Source: Micromonospora sp. RP3T (GTDB lineage Bacteria; Actinomycetota; Actinomycetes; Mycobacteriales; Micromonosporaceae). From it: 64,000 nucleotides of DNA. The notes under the pieces are model-generated. The model was not told the origin of the DNA, did not search any database, and worked only from the letters and a program-made list of their open reading frames with translations. The DNA lies in contig NZ_PYPS01000040.1 in assembly GCF_003027925.1 (NCBI RefSeq), forward strand, positions 1 to 64,000, given 5' to 3'. A program made the translations under genes and the position numbers. Below, one piece after another: positions 54,144 through 61,694 of the stretch; position 1 is the first letter of the stretch, and each line of letters opens with the position of its first letter.

Positions 54144-54791
54144 TCAGGGCAAGAGACCGGCCTGGATCGCCAGGATGGCGGCTCGTACGCGGTCGCGGCT
54201 GCCGGTTTTGGCCAGCACGTTGGTGACGTGGGTCTTGACGGTGCTCATGGAAAGGTGGAGGCGTTCGGCGATCTCGGTGTTGTTGAGTCCGGCGCCGATC
54301 AGGGCGAGCACGTCGGTCTCTCGGGCGGTCAGGTGGTAGGCCGCCAGTTCCAAGCGGGTGGCCGGCCCGGTCGTGCGCACCCGGTCGAGGACCGCGCCGG
54401 TGACCTCGGCGGAGAGGATCGCCTCCCCGGCCGCGACGGTGCGCACCGCGGCGATCAGGTCGCGGGCGCTGCCCCGCTTGAGCAGGAATCCGCGCGCGCC
54501 GGCGGCGATGGCGTCCAGGACATAGGCGTCGTCGTCGAAGGTGGTGACGACGATCACGGCCGGGGCGTGCGGGATCGTGGCCAGTTCGCGGGTGGCTTGC
54601 AGACCGTCGAGCACGGGCATGCGGATGTCGACCAGGGCGACGTCGATGCGGGGGTCGCGGCGTACGGCGTCGAGGAACTGCCGGCCGTCGGCGGCCTCGG
54701 CGGCGACCTGGATGTCGGGTTGGGAACGCAGGATCAGGCTGAAGCCGTCCCGGATGAGCTGCTGGTCGTCGGCGATCGCCACCCGGATCAC
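54144..54791 (-). CDS. NarL/FixJ-type response regulator
   Basis: A 215-residue response regulator. The receiver domain (~1-120) has the acidic pair in IADDQQ, phospho-acceptor Asp55 in ALVDIRMP, Thr in VVTTFDDD and Lys in FLLKRGSA. The LuxR-type HTH (~150-200) reads LTARETDVLALIGAGLNNTE then IAERLHLSMSTVKTHVTNVL. It is phosphorylated by the histidine kinase encoded just before it; the kinase stop and regulator start overlap (ATGA). The regulon is unknown; the divergent phosphatidyltransferase genes are the nearest candidates. Confidence 0.93.
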   Translation of the reverse strand: MIRVAIADDQQLIRDGFSLILRSQPDIQVAAEAADGRQFLDAVRRDPRIDVALVDIRMPVLDGLQATRELATIPHAPAVIVVTTFDDDAYVLDAIAAGARGFLLKRGSARDLIAAVRTVAAGEAILSAEVTGAVLDRVRTTGPATRLELAAYHLTARETDVLALIGAGLNNTEIAERLHLSMSTVKTHVTNVLAKTGSRDRVRAAILAIQAGLLP

Positions 54792-55900
54792 GGTTTCGCC
54801 ACCGGCAGGGTGGCCTGAACGATGGTGCCGCCACCCGGTCGTCGGCCCAGCTCCCAGCTCCCACCGCGAGCCCGTACGCGTTCCTCCATGCCGAGTAGGC
54901 CCGAGCCGCGCGTGGGCGCAGGGGGTGGCCCTATGCCGTCGTCGCTGACCCGCAGACGGGCGCGGTCGCCGATGCGGACCAGCTCGACGCAGGCGGTCGT
55001 GGCCTTCGCGTGGCGGGCGATATTGGTGAGGGCCTCCTGGGCGATGCGGTAGATGGTCAGCACGCCGATCTCGTCCAGTCCTGGCTCAGGGTCCAGACGG
55101 ACCCGCACCGTCACGCCCTGCTGACGCAGCGGCTGCGCGAGCAGCTCGTCGACGTCGGACAGGCGCGGCGGCGCGCTCACCGCGATCGCCGCGTCCGGAT
55201 CGCGCAGGTGCACGACGAGCGTGTCGAGCTCGCTCAGTGCGGTACGACCGCTGTCCGCGATCGCCCGCAGCGCCGCCCCCGGGTCGGCACCGAACTGGCC
55301 CGCCTCGGCTTGCACCACCATCGCGGTGACGTGGTGGCCGACCACGTCATGCAACTCGCGGGCCAGGTTCGTCCGCTGCTCGAGCCAGGCTGCCTGGCCG
55401 CGCAGCTCGCCTGCCTCCCGGGTCAGGGCGTAGCCGCGAGACCACGACCGGAACAGAATCGCCAGGAGGTACCCGACCGTCACGAAGCCGATCGGCTGCT
55501 CGTACAGCCCACGCTGGTCAAGCAGCGCGACAGCGAGGGCGCCGAAGGCGCCGGCCAGGCCCCCCGCCCACCCCAACCACGGACGCCGGGCCGGGTCTTC
55601 ACAGGTCGAGACGAACACGAGGCCGGCGGCCGCGAGGCCCAACTGCACCGACTCCCCGGTGCTCACCACCGTCACGAACGCGGCGCAGACCGCGAACGCC
55701 AGGGCCCGGTACCGGGGCCGCAGCGCCATGGCCACAAGGCCGATGGGCAGCACCAGCTGCGCCCAACCCGCCGGCACGGCCAGGCCCCCCTCGACGGTGG
55801 TGACCACGACGGCGATGATCAAGCCCGCCGCGCCGTAAGCGAGCCGGCGTACTCGCCCGGGGTCGCGCCACCCTTCCCGATTCCTGGTCCTCACCTGCAT
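54788..55900 (-). CDS. Membrane sensor histidine kinase (HisKA_3 type)
   Basis: A 370-residue kinase. The N-terminal half has five to six membrane helices (AAGLIIAVVVTTVEGGLAVP, LVLPIGLVAMALRPRYRALA, VTVGYLLAILFRSW). The dimerisation/phosphoacceptor segment has His184 in LARELHDVVGHHVTAMVVQA. The HATPase_c domain follows, with AQEALTNIARHAKAT and SDDGIGPPPAPTRGSGLLGM. It senses an unknown membrane or intramembrane signal. ATG 55900 begins the first helix region sensibly; no ribosome site precedes it, so the mRNA is probably leaderless. Pairs with the response regulator by ATGA overlap. Confidence 0.92.
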   Translation of the reverse strand: MQVRTRNREGWRDPGRVRRLAYGAAGLIIAVVVTTVEGGLAVPAGWAQLVLPIGLVAMALRPRYRALAFAVCAAFVTVVSTGESVQLGLAAAGLVFVSTCEDPARRPWLGWAGGLAGAFGALAVALLDQRGLYEQPIGFVTVGYLLAILFRSWSRGYALTREAGELRGQAAWLEQRTNLARELHDVVGHHVTAMVVQAEAGQFGADPGAALRAIADSGRTALSELDTLVVHLRDPDAAIAVSAPPRLSDVDELLAQPLRQQGVTVRVRLDPEPGLDEIGVLTIYRIAQEALTNIARHAKATTACVELVRIGDRARLRVSDDGIGPPPAPTRGSGLLGMEERVRARGGSWELGRRPGGGTIVQATLPVAKP

Positions 55901-55930
55901 AGTTTCGACGATCCGGCCCGAATCCGACCA

Positions 55931-55967
55931 GGTACCCCGGTACCAGACCGGCCGGCACCCCGGTGCC
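55931..55967. promoter_or_regulatory. Two related inverted repeats between divergent operons
   Basis: GGTACCCCGGTACC (55931-55944) and GGCACCCCGGTGCC (55954-55967) share the pattern GGyACC-CC-GGTrCC, with centres 23 bp apart, roughly two helical turns. They sit in the 134-base gap between the kinase operon and the phosphatidyltransferase operon and look like a tandem operator, perhaps for the response regulator encoded here. Confidence 0.5.
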
Positions 55968-56034
55968 GCTCCCGCGACCAGATCGGCACTGCGGCACGTT
56001 CCGTCCGCAACGCTCACCGTACGAGGCTGCGGAG

Positions 56035-56628
56035 GTGACTCTTGTTGAGCCCCGCACCGCTGTCACTGTCGGCCCTCTCCGTACGGTTCCCAACCACATC
56101 ACGGCCATCCGCACGGTCATTTCTGTCACTGTCGGTGTCGCCGCCGTCGTCGCCGGCTCCGCCGTCCTGCTGTCGGTGGCGTACGGCATCTACTGGTTCG
56201 GCGACGTGCTCGACGGCTGGGCCGCACGCAGGCTCGGACAGGAGACCCGGGCGGGGGCCGTCCTCGACATCGTGAGCGACCGCGCCTGCACCGCCGTGCT
56301 CGGCGCGGGCTTGGTCTCACTCCTGCCCGATGTCGCGGTCGTGGCCGTGGTGTTCCTGCTCTCGTTCCTGGTGCTGGACACCATGCTGTCGCTGGCGTTC
56401 CTGTGCTGGCCCGTGCTCAGCCCCAACTACTTCTACCTGATCGACCGGCGGGTATGGGCGGTGAACTGGTCGCCCGTGGCGAAGGTCGCCAACACCGCCG
56501 GGGTTGTCGGCGCCGTCGCGTTCGGGCAGTACCGACTCGCGCTGGCCGTCGCCGTCGCCCTCGTCGCGGTCAAGCTGTGGTCGGCCGGGGTGATGGTCCG
56601 GCTGCTCGACCGCGACGACCGGTCATGA
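56035..56628 (+). CDS. CDP-alcohol phosphatidyltransferase
   Basis: A 197-residue integral membrane enzyme. The complete CDP-alcohol signature is visible as D57, then D60-G61-x2-A64-R65-x8-G74-x3-D78-x3-D82 (FGDVLDGWAARRLGQETRAG ... LDIVSD). Such enzymes transfer a phosphatidyl group from CDP-diacylglycerol to an alcohol (glycerol phosphate, inositol phosphate or similar) using divalent metal. The fold of about six helices fits the hydrophobic segments (VISVTVGVAAVVAGSAVLLS, VAVVAVVFLLSFLVLDTMLS). GTG 56035 is the best start, with a weak ribosome site. It overlaps the next gene by ATGA; the alcohol acceptor is unknown. Confidence 0.88.
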   Translation: MTLVEPRTAVTVGPLRTVPNHITAIRTVISVTVGVAAVVAGSAVLLSVAYGIYWFGDVLDGWAARRLGQETRAGAVLDIVSDRACTAVLGAGLVSLLPDVAVVAVVFLLSFLVLDTMLSLAFLCWPVLSPNYFYLIDRRVWAVNWSPVAKVANTAGVVGAVAFGQYRLALAVAVALVAVKLWSAGVMVRLLDRDDRS

Positions 56629-57095
56629 GCGTCCTCGTCGAGGCGGTGCTGGCGCTCGGGTACGGTCTCGCCTCGGCCCTCGTCCCGATCGTCAACGCTG
56701 AGGCCTACGCCGTCGTCGCCGGAAGCCGTGGCAGCCACGCCCTGGTCGCCGTCCTCGCACTGGCGCTCGGGCAGACCGCCGGCAAGCTGCTCCTGTTCGA
56801 AGCCGCGCGTCGCGGAACGGGACGGCTCGCCCAGAAATTCGCACACCGGAGCCGATCAGGTCGCGCGGCGGCCGGGAGCGCCCGTTGGGCCGGGCGGATC
56901 CAGCGCTGGCTCTCCCGCCGGCGCACCGCCCTACCGACGGTGCTCGCCTCCGCCGCGGTCGGGGTCCCACCGCTGGCCGTCGTCAGTCTTGCCGCCGGCA
57001 CCGCGGGCCTCCGGCACCGCGAGTTCGCCGCCGCATGCCTGGCCGGGCGAGTGATCCGCTTCGCCCTCCTCGTCCTACCAGCGGCGTTGACCTAA
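56625..57095 (+). CDS. Small VTT/DedA-like membrane protein
   Basis: A 156-residue membrane protein with about four hydrophobic segments: ALGYGLASALVPIVNAEAYA, LVAVLALALGQTAGKLLLFE, TVLASAAVGVPPLAVVSLAA and a C-terminal FALLVLPAALT. Two amphipathic, Arg-rich stretches lie between. The GQTAGKLLLFEAARRG and VGVPPLAVVSLAAG motifs recall VTT/SNARE-associated (DedA-like) proteins, which handle lipid scrambling or membrane homeostasis. ATGA overlap with the phosphatidyltransferase gene implies a joint role in phospholipid metabolism. It converges on an MFS relic, sharing the last 4 bases. Confidence 0.75.
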   Translation: MSVLVEAVLALGYGLASALVPIVNAEAYAVVAGSRGSHALVAVLALALGQTAGKLLLFEAARRGTGRLAQKFAHRSRSGRAAAGSARWAGRIQRWLSRRRTALPTVLASAAVGVPPLAVVSLAAGTAGLRHREFAAACLAGRVIRFALLVLPAALT

Positions 57096-57405
57096 CCTCG
57101 GTCGTCGTCGAGCACCGCGACGGGCTGTCGCCGAGGTGCCGGGCTGCGGAGACCTGTTGAGCGTCCGGGAGAGGTGTGGATCGCGACAGCGCAGGCGAGC
57201 CCTGCGAGTACGGCCGCCAGCACGAACCCACGGGCGAAGCCCGACATCACAGCATCATCGACCACTGCCGTAGACGGAAGACCCAGAGCTGTGGCATCAG
57301 CGACCTGGTCCTCGGTGACCCTGGCCGCCACCGACGCCAGCACCGCGACTCCGACCGTGCCGCCCACTGCCTGGAACGTGCGGATCTGCCGGTCAGCGTG
57401 CTTGT
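57092..57405 (-). pseudogene. DHA2-type MFS efflux transporter, C-terminal relic
   Basis: The minus strand reads QIRTFQAVGGTVGVAVLASV and AARVTEDQVADATALGLPST, then a final helix FARGFVLAAVLAGLACAVAI and a basic tail. This is the last two helices of an EmrB/QacA-like 14-helix transporter (usual text FRQVGGTVGVAVLASV). The preceding 12 helices are absent; upstream of about 57405 the sequence enters the cytidine deaminase gene. A remnant without function. Confidence 0.7.
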
Positions 57406-57407
57406 CA

Positions 57408-57845
57408 TCAGCTGGTCCAGCCAGCGTCGATCTCGTCGGGGAAGGCAGTCATCCAGTAGTCGGGTAGAACGTCCCTGAGAGGCTTCCACACGACGACGGT
57501 CGGGTCGCGGGGCTCAGCCACGGCCACGAGGACCTTTGGGCCGTGGACAGCCAGTCGTTCCCGGCATACCCCGCAGGGGCTCAGCACGACGGTGCGGCCG
57601 CTCGGCTCTCGATGGATGCAGACGGACGCGACGACGCGCTGGTTCAGGCGGTAGGCGCCGCAGTAGGGCTCGATCTCGTGGCAGACTTCGACAGAAGGAT
57701 TGACGGCGGCTGGCGCGGTGCCGGTGAGAATGGTCCCGTCTCCGAGCAGCATCGCGGCGGCACCGTGGTCCCCGCCGTCGGGAAAGCGCGAGTCGATCAA
57801 GGCCTTGCACGCGGCCACGGTCGCAGCCAGGGCGGTCTCATCCAC
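57408..57845 (-). CDS. Cytidine deaminase-like protein
   Basis: A 145-residue zinc deaminase. The catalytic box is C55-H56-E57 (VEVCHEIEPYCGAYRLN), where Glu57 is the proton shuttle and Cys55 a zinc ligand; the usual text is CAE. The second ligand pair is C91 and C94 in LSPCGVCRERL. It deaminates cytidine, deoxycytidine or a related base; related proteins include blasticidin S deaminases, so a nucleoside-antibiotic substrate cannot be excluded. Small soluble enzyme, probably a tetramer by family. It starts from its own promoter in the 310-base gap upstream. Confidence 0.85.
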   Translation of the reverse strand: MDETALAATVAACKALIDSRFPDGGDHGAAAMLLGDGTILTGTAPAAVNPSVEVCHEIEPYCGAYRLNQRVVASVCIHREPSGRTVVLSPCGVCRERLAVHGPKVLVAVAEPRDPTVVVWKPLRDVLPDYWMTAFPDEIDAGWTS

Positions 57846-58155
57846 GCGGCTACAGTAGCCGTGCGCGGGCTTGCCGCGATCCGGGCTCGTCGTGACGCGT
57901 CGCCCTCACGGCGTAGACCGCCTGGGGCCTGCCCCGCTTCGAGGCCGTGGATGGAACGCCATGGGTGTGCCGGGGCGCCCACCTCGGGTGAAGCGGGCGG
58001 GAGGGCTTCACACGTGTCGCGACCAGAAGCCCTGCGCGAGGCGGGCCTCTACCCATCTGCTGAGGCTCCTGGTGGCTCAGCGACGGTATTCCCGGATCGA
58101 GGGCGTCGCTGGCGTCCGGCGCGGCCATCTGAGTGGCGGCGCGCTCGGTTGAGGC
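57846..58155. other. Intergenic stretch, nothing recognised
   Basis: 310 bases between the cytidine deaminase start and the end of the NACHT gene. No gene, repeat or clear hairpin was identified. Confidence 0.4.
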
Positions 58156-61155
58156 TCAGGTGGTGGTGTCGGATCCGACTTGAGGTAGCTCGTGCGGTCG
58201 GTGGGGGGCGCGGTCCGGCGGAAGCAGGTGACATATCAGCTCGTAGGCGCGGGGCACGTCTCGCAGGCCCGTCAGGTGGGCGATCACTGTTCCCTCGGCG
58301 GTTGCCTCCACGGTGTGCCAGCCGACCCGCTCACGCTTCGTGCGCCGGCTGGTGGTGCCGCCTTGAGCGACGTCGACGGTGGTGACGTCCAGTTGGCCGT
58401 ATCCGAGCACTCTGCCGGGCAGGGACTGCTCGTATCGCAGGTCGGTGATGTGCCGCAACGGCACCTCGACACGTCGTGACATCGTCACCACTCGTATGCG
58501 GCGGTCCGTGACGGTCACCTGCTCGCTGGAGGCGATGGAGAACGGCACGGCGGCGATAATGATCAGTCCGATCGCAAGGCACAGCAGGCTCGGGAACAGG
58601 AGGAGACACGAGGCGATACCCGCGGCGAGGACCGTCACGGCGGGCAACACCGCTACGGGATGCATCGTCAGTTGCACACGCACGCGCTCGCCGGGCAGTA
58701 ACGTGCCCTGCTCGGCCAGCTGCCGCCACGGACCCAACCGCCATGTGTGGGCTGCCCTCCAATCGGTGCTCCCATCGTCGTCCGGATCGGTCACATGCTC
58801 GGCGGCGGGCGCACGGGCAGCGAGTTTCGTGGCCAGGGTGGGATCGCGCCAGCGTTGACGGGACCACGGCAGCCGCTGCAGGACCATCGCGTCACGTCCC
58901 GGCGCATTGCGGTGCCGCTCGATCCAGGTGACGAGCTGTTCCAAGCGCTGTTGCACACGTCCGTTGACGTCGGCGTCGGCGAGGTGGTTCTGCAGTCGAA
59001 GATGGCGGAACTGGTAGGCAGCGCCGATCTGGCGTAACACGCCGCGTCGGTGGGCGTCGATCAGAAACGGCATGATCCGCCATGGCAGGCGGCGCCGAAG
59101 CGCGTAGGACAATCGCGTGGCCGCGAAGCGACTGGACGCCGGACCGAAGTCACCGGTCAGCGCGGTCACGGCGGCGCGAGCCACCGCGTAGGCGAGGTAG
59201 CCGACGAGCGTGGCGGGGCCGGCGAACAGCCAGATGAGCAGTGCGAAGGTGCCGCGTCGGCCGAGCATGGAGATCAGCCCGGCACGTCTGTCCAGACGCA
59301 CCAGCTGCGCCGGCCCGACGGCGCGGGAAACATCGACCGGCTGCACCAGCCAGCCCGGTGCGTCGGCCATGACCACGCCAAGCACCGCTGCTGCCAGCAG
59401 GAAGCCGTTGATCTTCGGCAACGCCAGATGCGGGTACCAGGTTCGCACGACGCCCAAGGTGGTCAGCCCGGTCAGCGAGACGCCGACCCAGAGCCGCACG
59501 AGCGTCCACCGCCAGGTGCCGGGGCGCCGCCCAAGGGCCGATGGCAGCGGCGGCACTTCGACGGAGCGCCCCAGGGCGACGAGACCGGTGCCCACGATCG
59601 CCCAGGCCACCACCCACGAGGCGAAGGCCCGCGGGTCGGTCATCACGTCGACGGCGATCTCCGGTGGCAGGTCGAGGCTTTGTAGGGCGTCTGTCGCTTC
59701 CATGACCGACGGCGGGAGGTGGACACCGATCGGGCCTGACGAGGCCAGTCGACCCCACTCGGCGAAGAGGTTTCGTCCCGGGTCGGGCGCGTCAAGTGCG
59801 ATGGCGAGGGCGACGGCACCCCAGAGCAGCGCCGCGCCGACGGCGCAGCGCACCGCCACGACAAGCGACGCCCAGAACCGGCTGGGGTCGCTCATCCGCC
59901 ACCAGGCGAGGTCTCGGCTGTCCGCGCGGGCCAGGTCGGCGGCCAGAGCGGCCAGCCACCGCCGTGCCTGCTTCGGGCGGCAGCGGAACGGCGTCGGAGC
60001 GGGCTGGTCACCGTAGACCGCGGGTATCAGGGCTTCCAGCAGGTGCTGTTCCATGGTGTGCGCATCGGAGAAGGAAAGAAGCTCCGCCGGATCGTTGGAT
60101 TGGTGCTCGTACACGGTGCGGGCCAACCACAGCATCAGCGGGTTCGTCAGCACCTGCGCCGCCGCGCCGGTCGGCGCGGCGGTGACGTTGTCGAAGACGG
60201 CCTGCCAGCGGCCCGTTCGCGCGCCCGCGGTGGCGGCGAGGAGGTAGTCGCGCACCTCGTCGGTGGACAGCGGACGCAGGTGCACCGCTGTGGCGAGTGC
60301 TATCGGGCGTCCCACCTGATGCTCGGCGTCTCGGTATTCGTCCGGGCGGCTGGTCATCACCAGCGGCCGGTCCGAGCCGTAGGCGTTGATCTGCTCGATC
60401 ACCCACGCGCGCTCTGGCGCGGGCAGCTCATCCAATCCGTCCAGGACGGGTAGGATTCTCGCGGCGTCGACCAGCGCTTGAGCAAGGGTGACCGGTATGT
60501 GGTCGCCGGCGCGCACCGGCGCGGCGAGCGCGGGGCTGAGGTTCACCAGTTCGTCTGCCAGCCACCGGCTCAGGGTGGCTCCGGTGTGCCAGTTGCCCAG
60601 CGGCACGAGAACGGGCAGGGGATCGCCGGCCGATCGTGCGGCCAGGAGGTCGCGGACCAGGCGGGCTACCAGCACGCTCTTTCCCGACCCGGCCGTGCCG
60701 AGGATGACCAGCCGTGGTGTGGCCAAGGCCGTGAAGAACGCCCCTACGTCGGTGAACACGCCGGCGCCGGCGCCTGGCGCGTCGCTCGGTTCACCCGTGT
60801 CGCTGCCGGGGCTGTTGACGGTCGCCCATCGCACGGGCAGCGGCCATGGGTCGTTGATCCGCCGTAGCCGCTCCTCGTTGGCCCAGATGCGGGTGAGGGC
60901 TACGGCAAGGTCCTCGGCAGCCTGCTCGAGATCCGCGTTGGACAGGGGCTTCGCGTCGCGGGTCCACCCCAGTAGCCGGCGCAGGACCGCCGTAAGGGTG
61001 CCGGCGGCCAGGAGCACGAATCCGGCGATGCTGGCGGCCTTGTCACCCCAGTCGAGGTCGTGTTCCCGCACTGACCAGCCGGCTCGTGCGAGCAGGGCCA
61101 CCGCTACGCCGACCACGACGACCGCGAACAGTCGGCGTACCCGCACGCTGCGCAC
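58156..61155 (-). CDS. Membrane NACHT NTPase with C-terminal bacterial PH domain
   Basis: A 999-residue protein. Two N-terminal membrane helices (~9-25, 42-58) are followed by a NACHT NTPase: P-loop ILGTAGSGKS (151-160), Walker B ILPVLDGLDEL (234-244), sensor-like PLVMTSRPDEY and the NACHT-associated helical region to ~410. Then come several membrane helices (~415-660, e.g. FWASLVVAVRCAVGAALLWG, INGFLLAAAVLGVVMADAPG, ALLIWLFAGPATLVGYLAYA), a soluble segment, and a final helix hairpin (VAVLPAVTVLAAGIASCLLL) leading into a bPH2/YdbS-like domain (QVTVTDRRIRVVTMSRRVEV, LRHITDLRYEQSLPGRVLGY). It is probably an immunity/stress NTPase anchored in the membrane. GTG 61155 or GTG 61146 may be the start. 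Confidence 0.85.
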   Translation of the reverse strand: MRSVRVRRLFAVVVVGVAVALLARAGWSVREHDLDWGDKAASIAGFVLLAAGTLTAVLRRLLGWTRDAKPLSNADLEQAAEDLAVALTRIWANEERLRRINDPWPLPVRWATVNSPGSDTGEPSDAPGAGAGVFTDVGAFFTALATPRLVILGTAGSGKSVLVARLVRDLLAARSAGDPLPVLVPLGNWHTGATLSRWLADELVNLSPALAAPVRAGDHIPVTLAQALVDAARILPVLDGLDELPAPERAWVIEQINAYGSDRPLVMTSRPDEYRDAEHQVGRPIALATAVHLRPLSTDEVRDYLLAATAGARTGRWQAVFDNVTAAPTGAAAQVLTNPLMLWLARTVYEHQSNDPAELLSFSDAHTMEQHLLEALIPAVYGDQPAPTPFRCRPKQARRWLAALAADLARADSRDLAWWRMSDPSRFWASLVVAVRCAVGAALLWGAVALAIALDAPDPGRNLFAEWGRLASSGPIGVHLPPSVMEATDALQSLDLPPEIAVDVMTDPRAFASWVVAWAIVGTGLVALGRSVEVPPLPSALGRRPGTWRWTLVRLWVGVSLTGLTTLGVVRTWYPHLALPKINGFLLAAAVLGVVMADAPGWLVQPVDVSRAVGPAQLVRLDRRAGLISMLGRRGTFALLIWLFAGPATLVGYLAYAVARAAVTALTGDFGPASSRFAATRLSYALRRRLPWRIMPFLIDAHRRGVLRQIGAAYQFRHLRLQNHLADADVNGRVQQRLEQLVTWIERHRNAPGRDAMVLQRLPWSRQRWRDPTLATKLAARAPAAEHVTDPDDDGSTDWRAAHTWRLGPWRQLAEQGTLLPGERVRVQLTMHPVAVLPAVTVLAAGIASCLLLFPSLLCLAIGLIIIAAVPFSIASSEQVTVTDRRIRVVTMSRRVEVPLRHITDLRYEQSLPGRVLGYGQLDVTTVDVAQGGTTSRRTKRERVGWHTVEATAEGTVIAHLTGLRDVPRAYELICHLLPPDRAPHRPHELPQVGSDTTT

Positions 61156-61388
61156 ACCTCATCATCGCTGACGGGTCGAGCATGCTCAACGCAGGTCCCT
61201 CGATGACGTATGTCGACACCCCTGTTGGGCGCCGGACGGTCTGACCGTTTCCGACCCGTGCTCGGGCAGCCGCCGTCGCCGATTCCGGCCGGCGAGCGAG
61301 TGGATGAGCTGGTGTGACTGCCGCGACCGATGGCAGGATGGGAGCGGCAGTCAGCGAATCTGGGTCGCCGTCGCACGGGTGGGGACAG

Positions 61389-61694
61389 ATGAACCAAAGA
61401 CTCATTGCCGCCATTTCGGTGGTGTTGGGAATCGTCGCCAGTGTCCTGACCAATCTGGTCACCGCAGGTCCCACGCCGCCGCTCGTCGTGGGGCTCGTCG
61501 CGGTCGCCTTGCTCTGGGTGGGGCTGACCGCGCTTCAGCGCCCCGGATCACCGCCGGTCGTGGCCCCGACCTCCGAGACGCACGGGGACCACAGCCCCAT
61601 CGTCAACGCGGACAACAACAGCGGACACATCACCTTCCACGCGCCGCCGAGATCTGAAAGGCCGTCCGGCGCCAACGGCGATCCGACTTCATGA
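61389..61694 (+). CDS. Small two-TM protein carrying a beta-strand tag
   Basis: A 101-residue protein with two membrane helices (~6-24 LIAAISVVLGIVASVLTNL, ~31-48 PLVVGLVAVALLWVGLTA) and a polar C-terminal tail containing THGDHSPIVNADNNSG (residues 64-79) followed by HITFHAPP. The same sequence recurs at the N-terminus of the next protein. GGGGAC precedes ATG 61389. Its stop overlaps the ATG of the STAND NTPase gene (ATGA). Small membrane proteins next to STAND NTPases often act as effectors that permeabilise the membrane or as anchors; here the shared tag suggests that the two proteins meet through it. This is inference. Confidence 0.75.
   Translation: MNQRLIAAISVVLGIVASVLTNLVTAGPTPPLVVGLVAVALLWVGLTALQRPGSPPVVAPTSETHGDHSPIVNADNNSGHITFHAPPRSERPSGANGDPTS
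61572..61634 (+). repeat. 63-bp repeat, copy 1 (coding)
   Basis: Encodes the 21-residue tag S-ETHGDHSPIVNADNNSG-HIT in the small membrane protein. Copy 2 lies at 61730-61792. The two copies agree at 57 of 63 positions and are in frame in two different genes. Confidence 0.9.
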
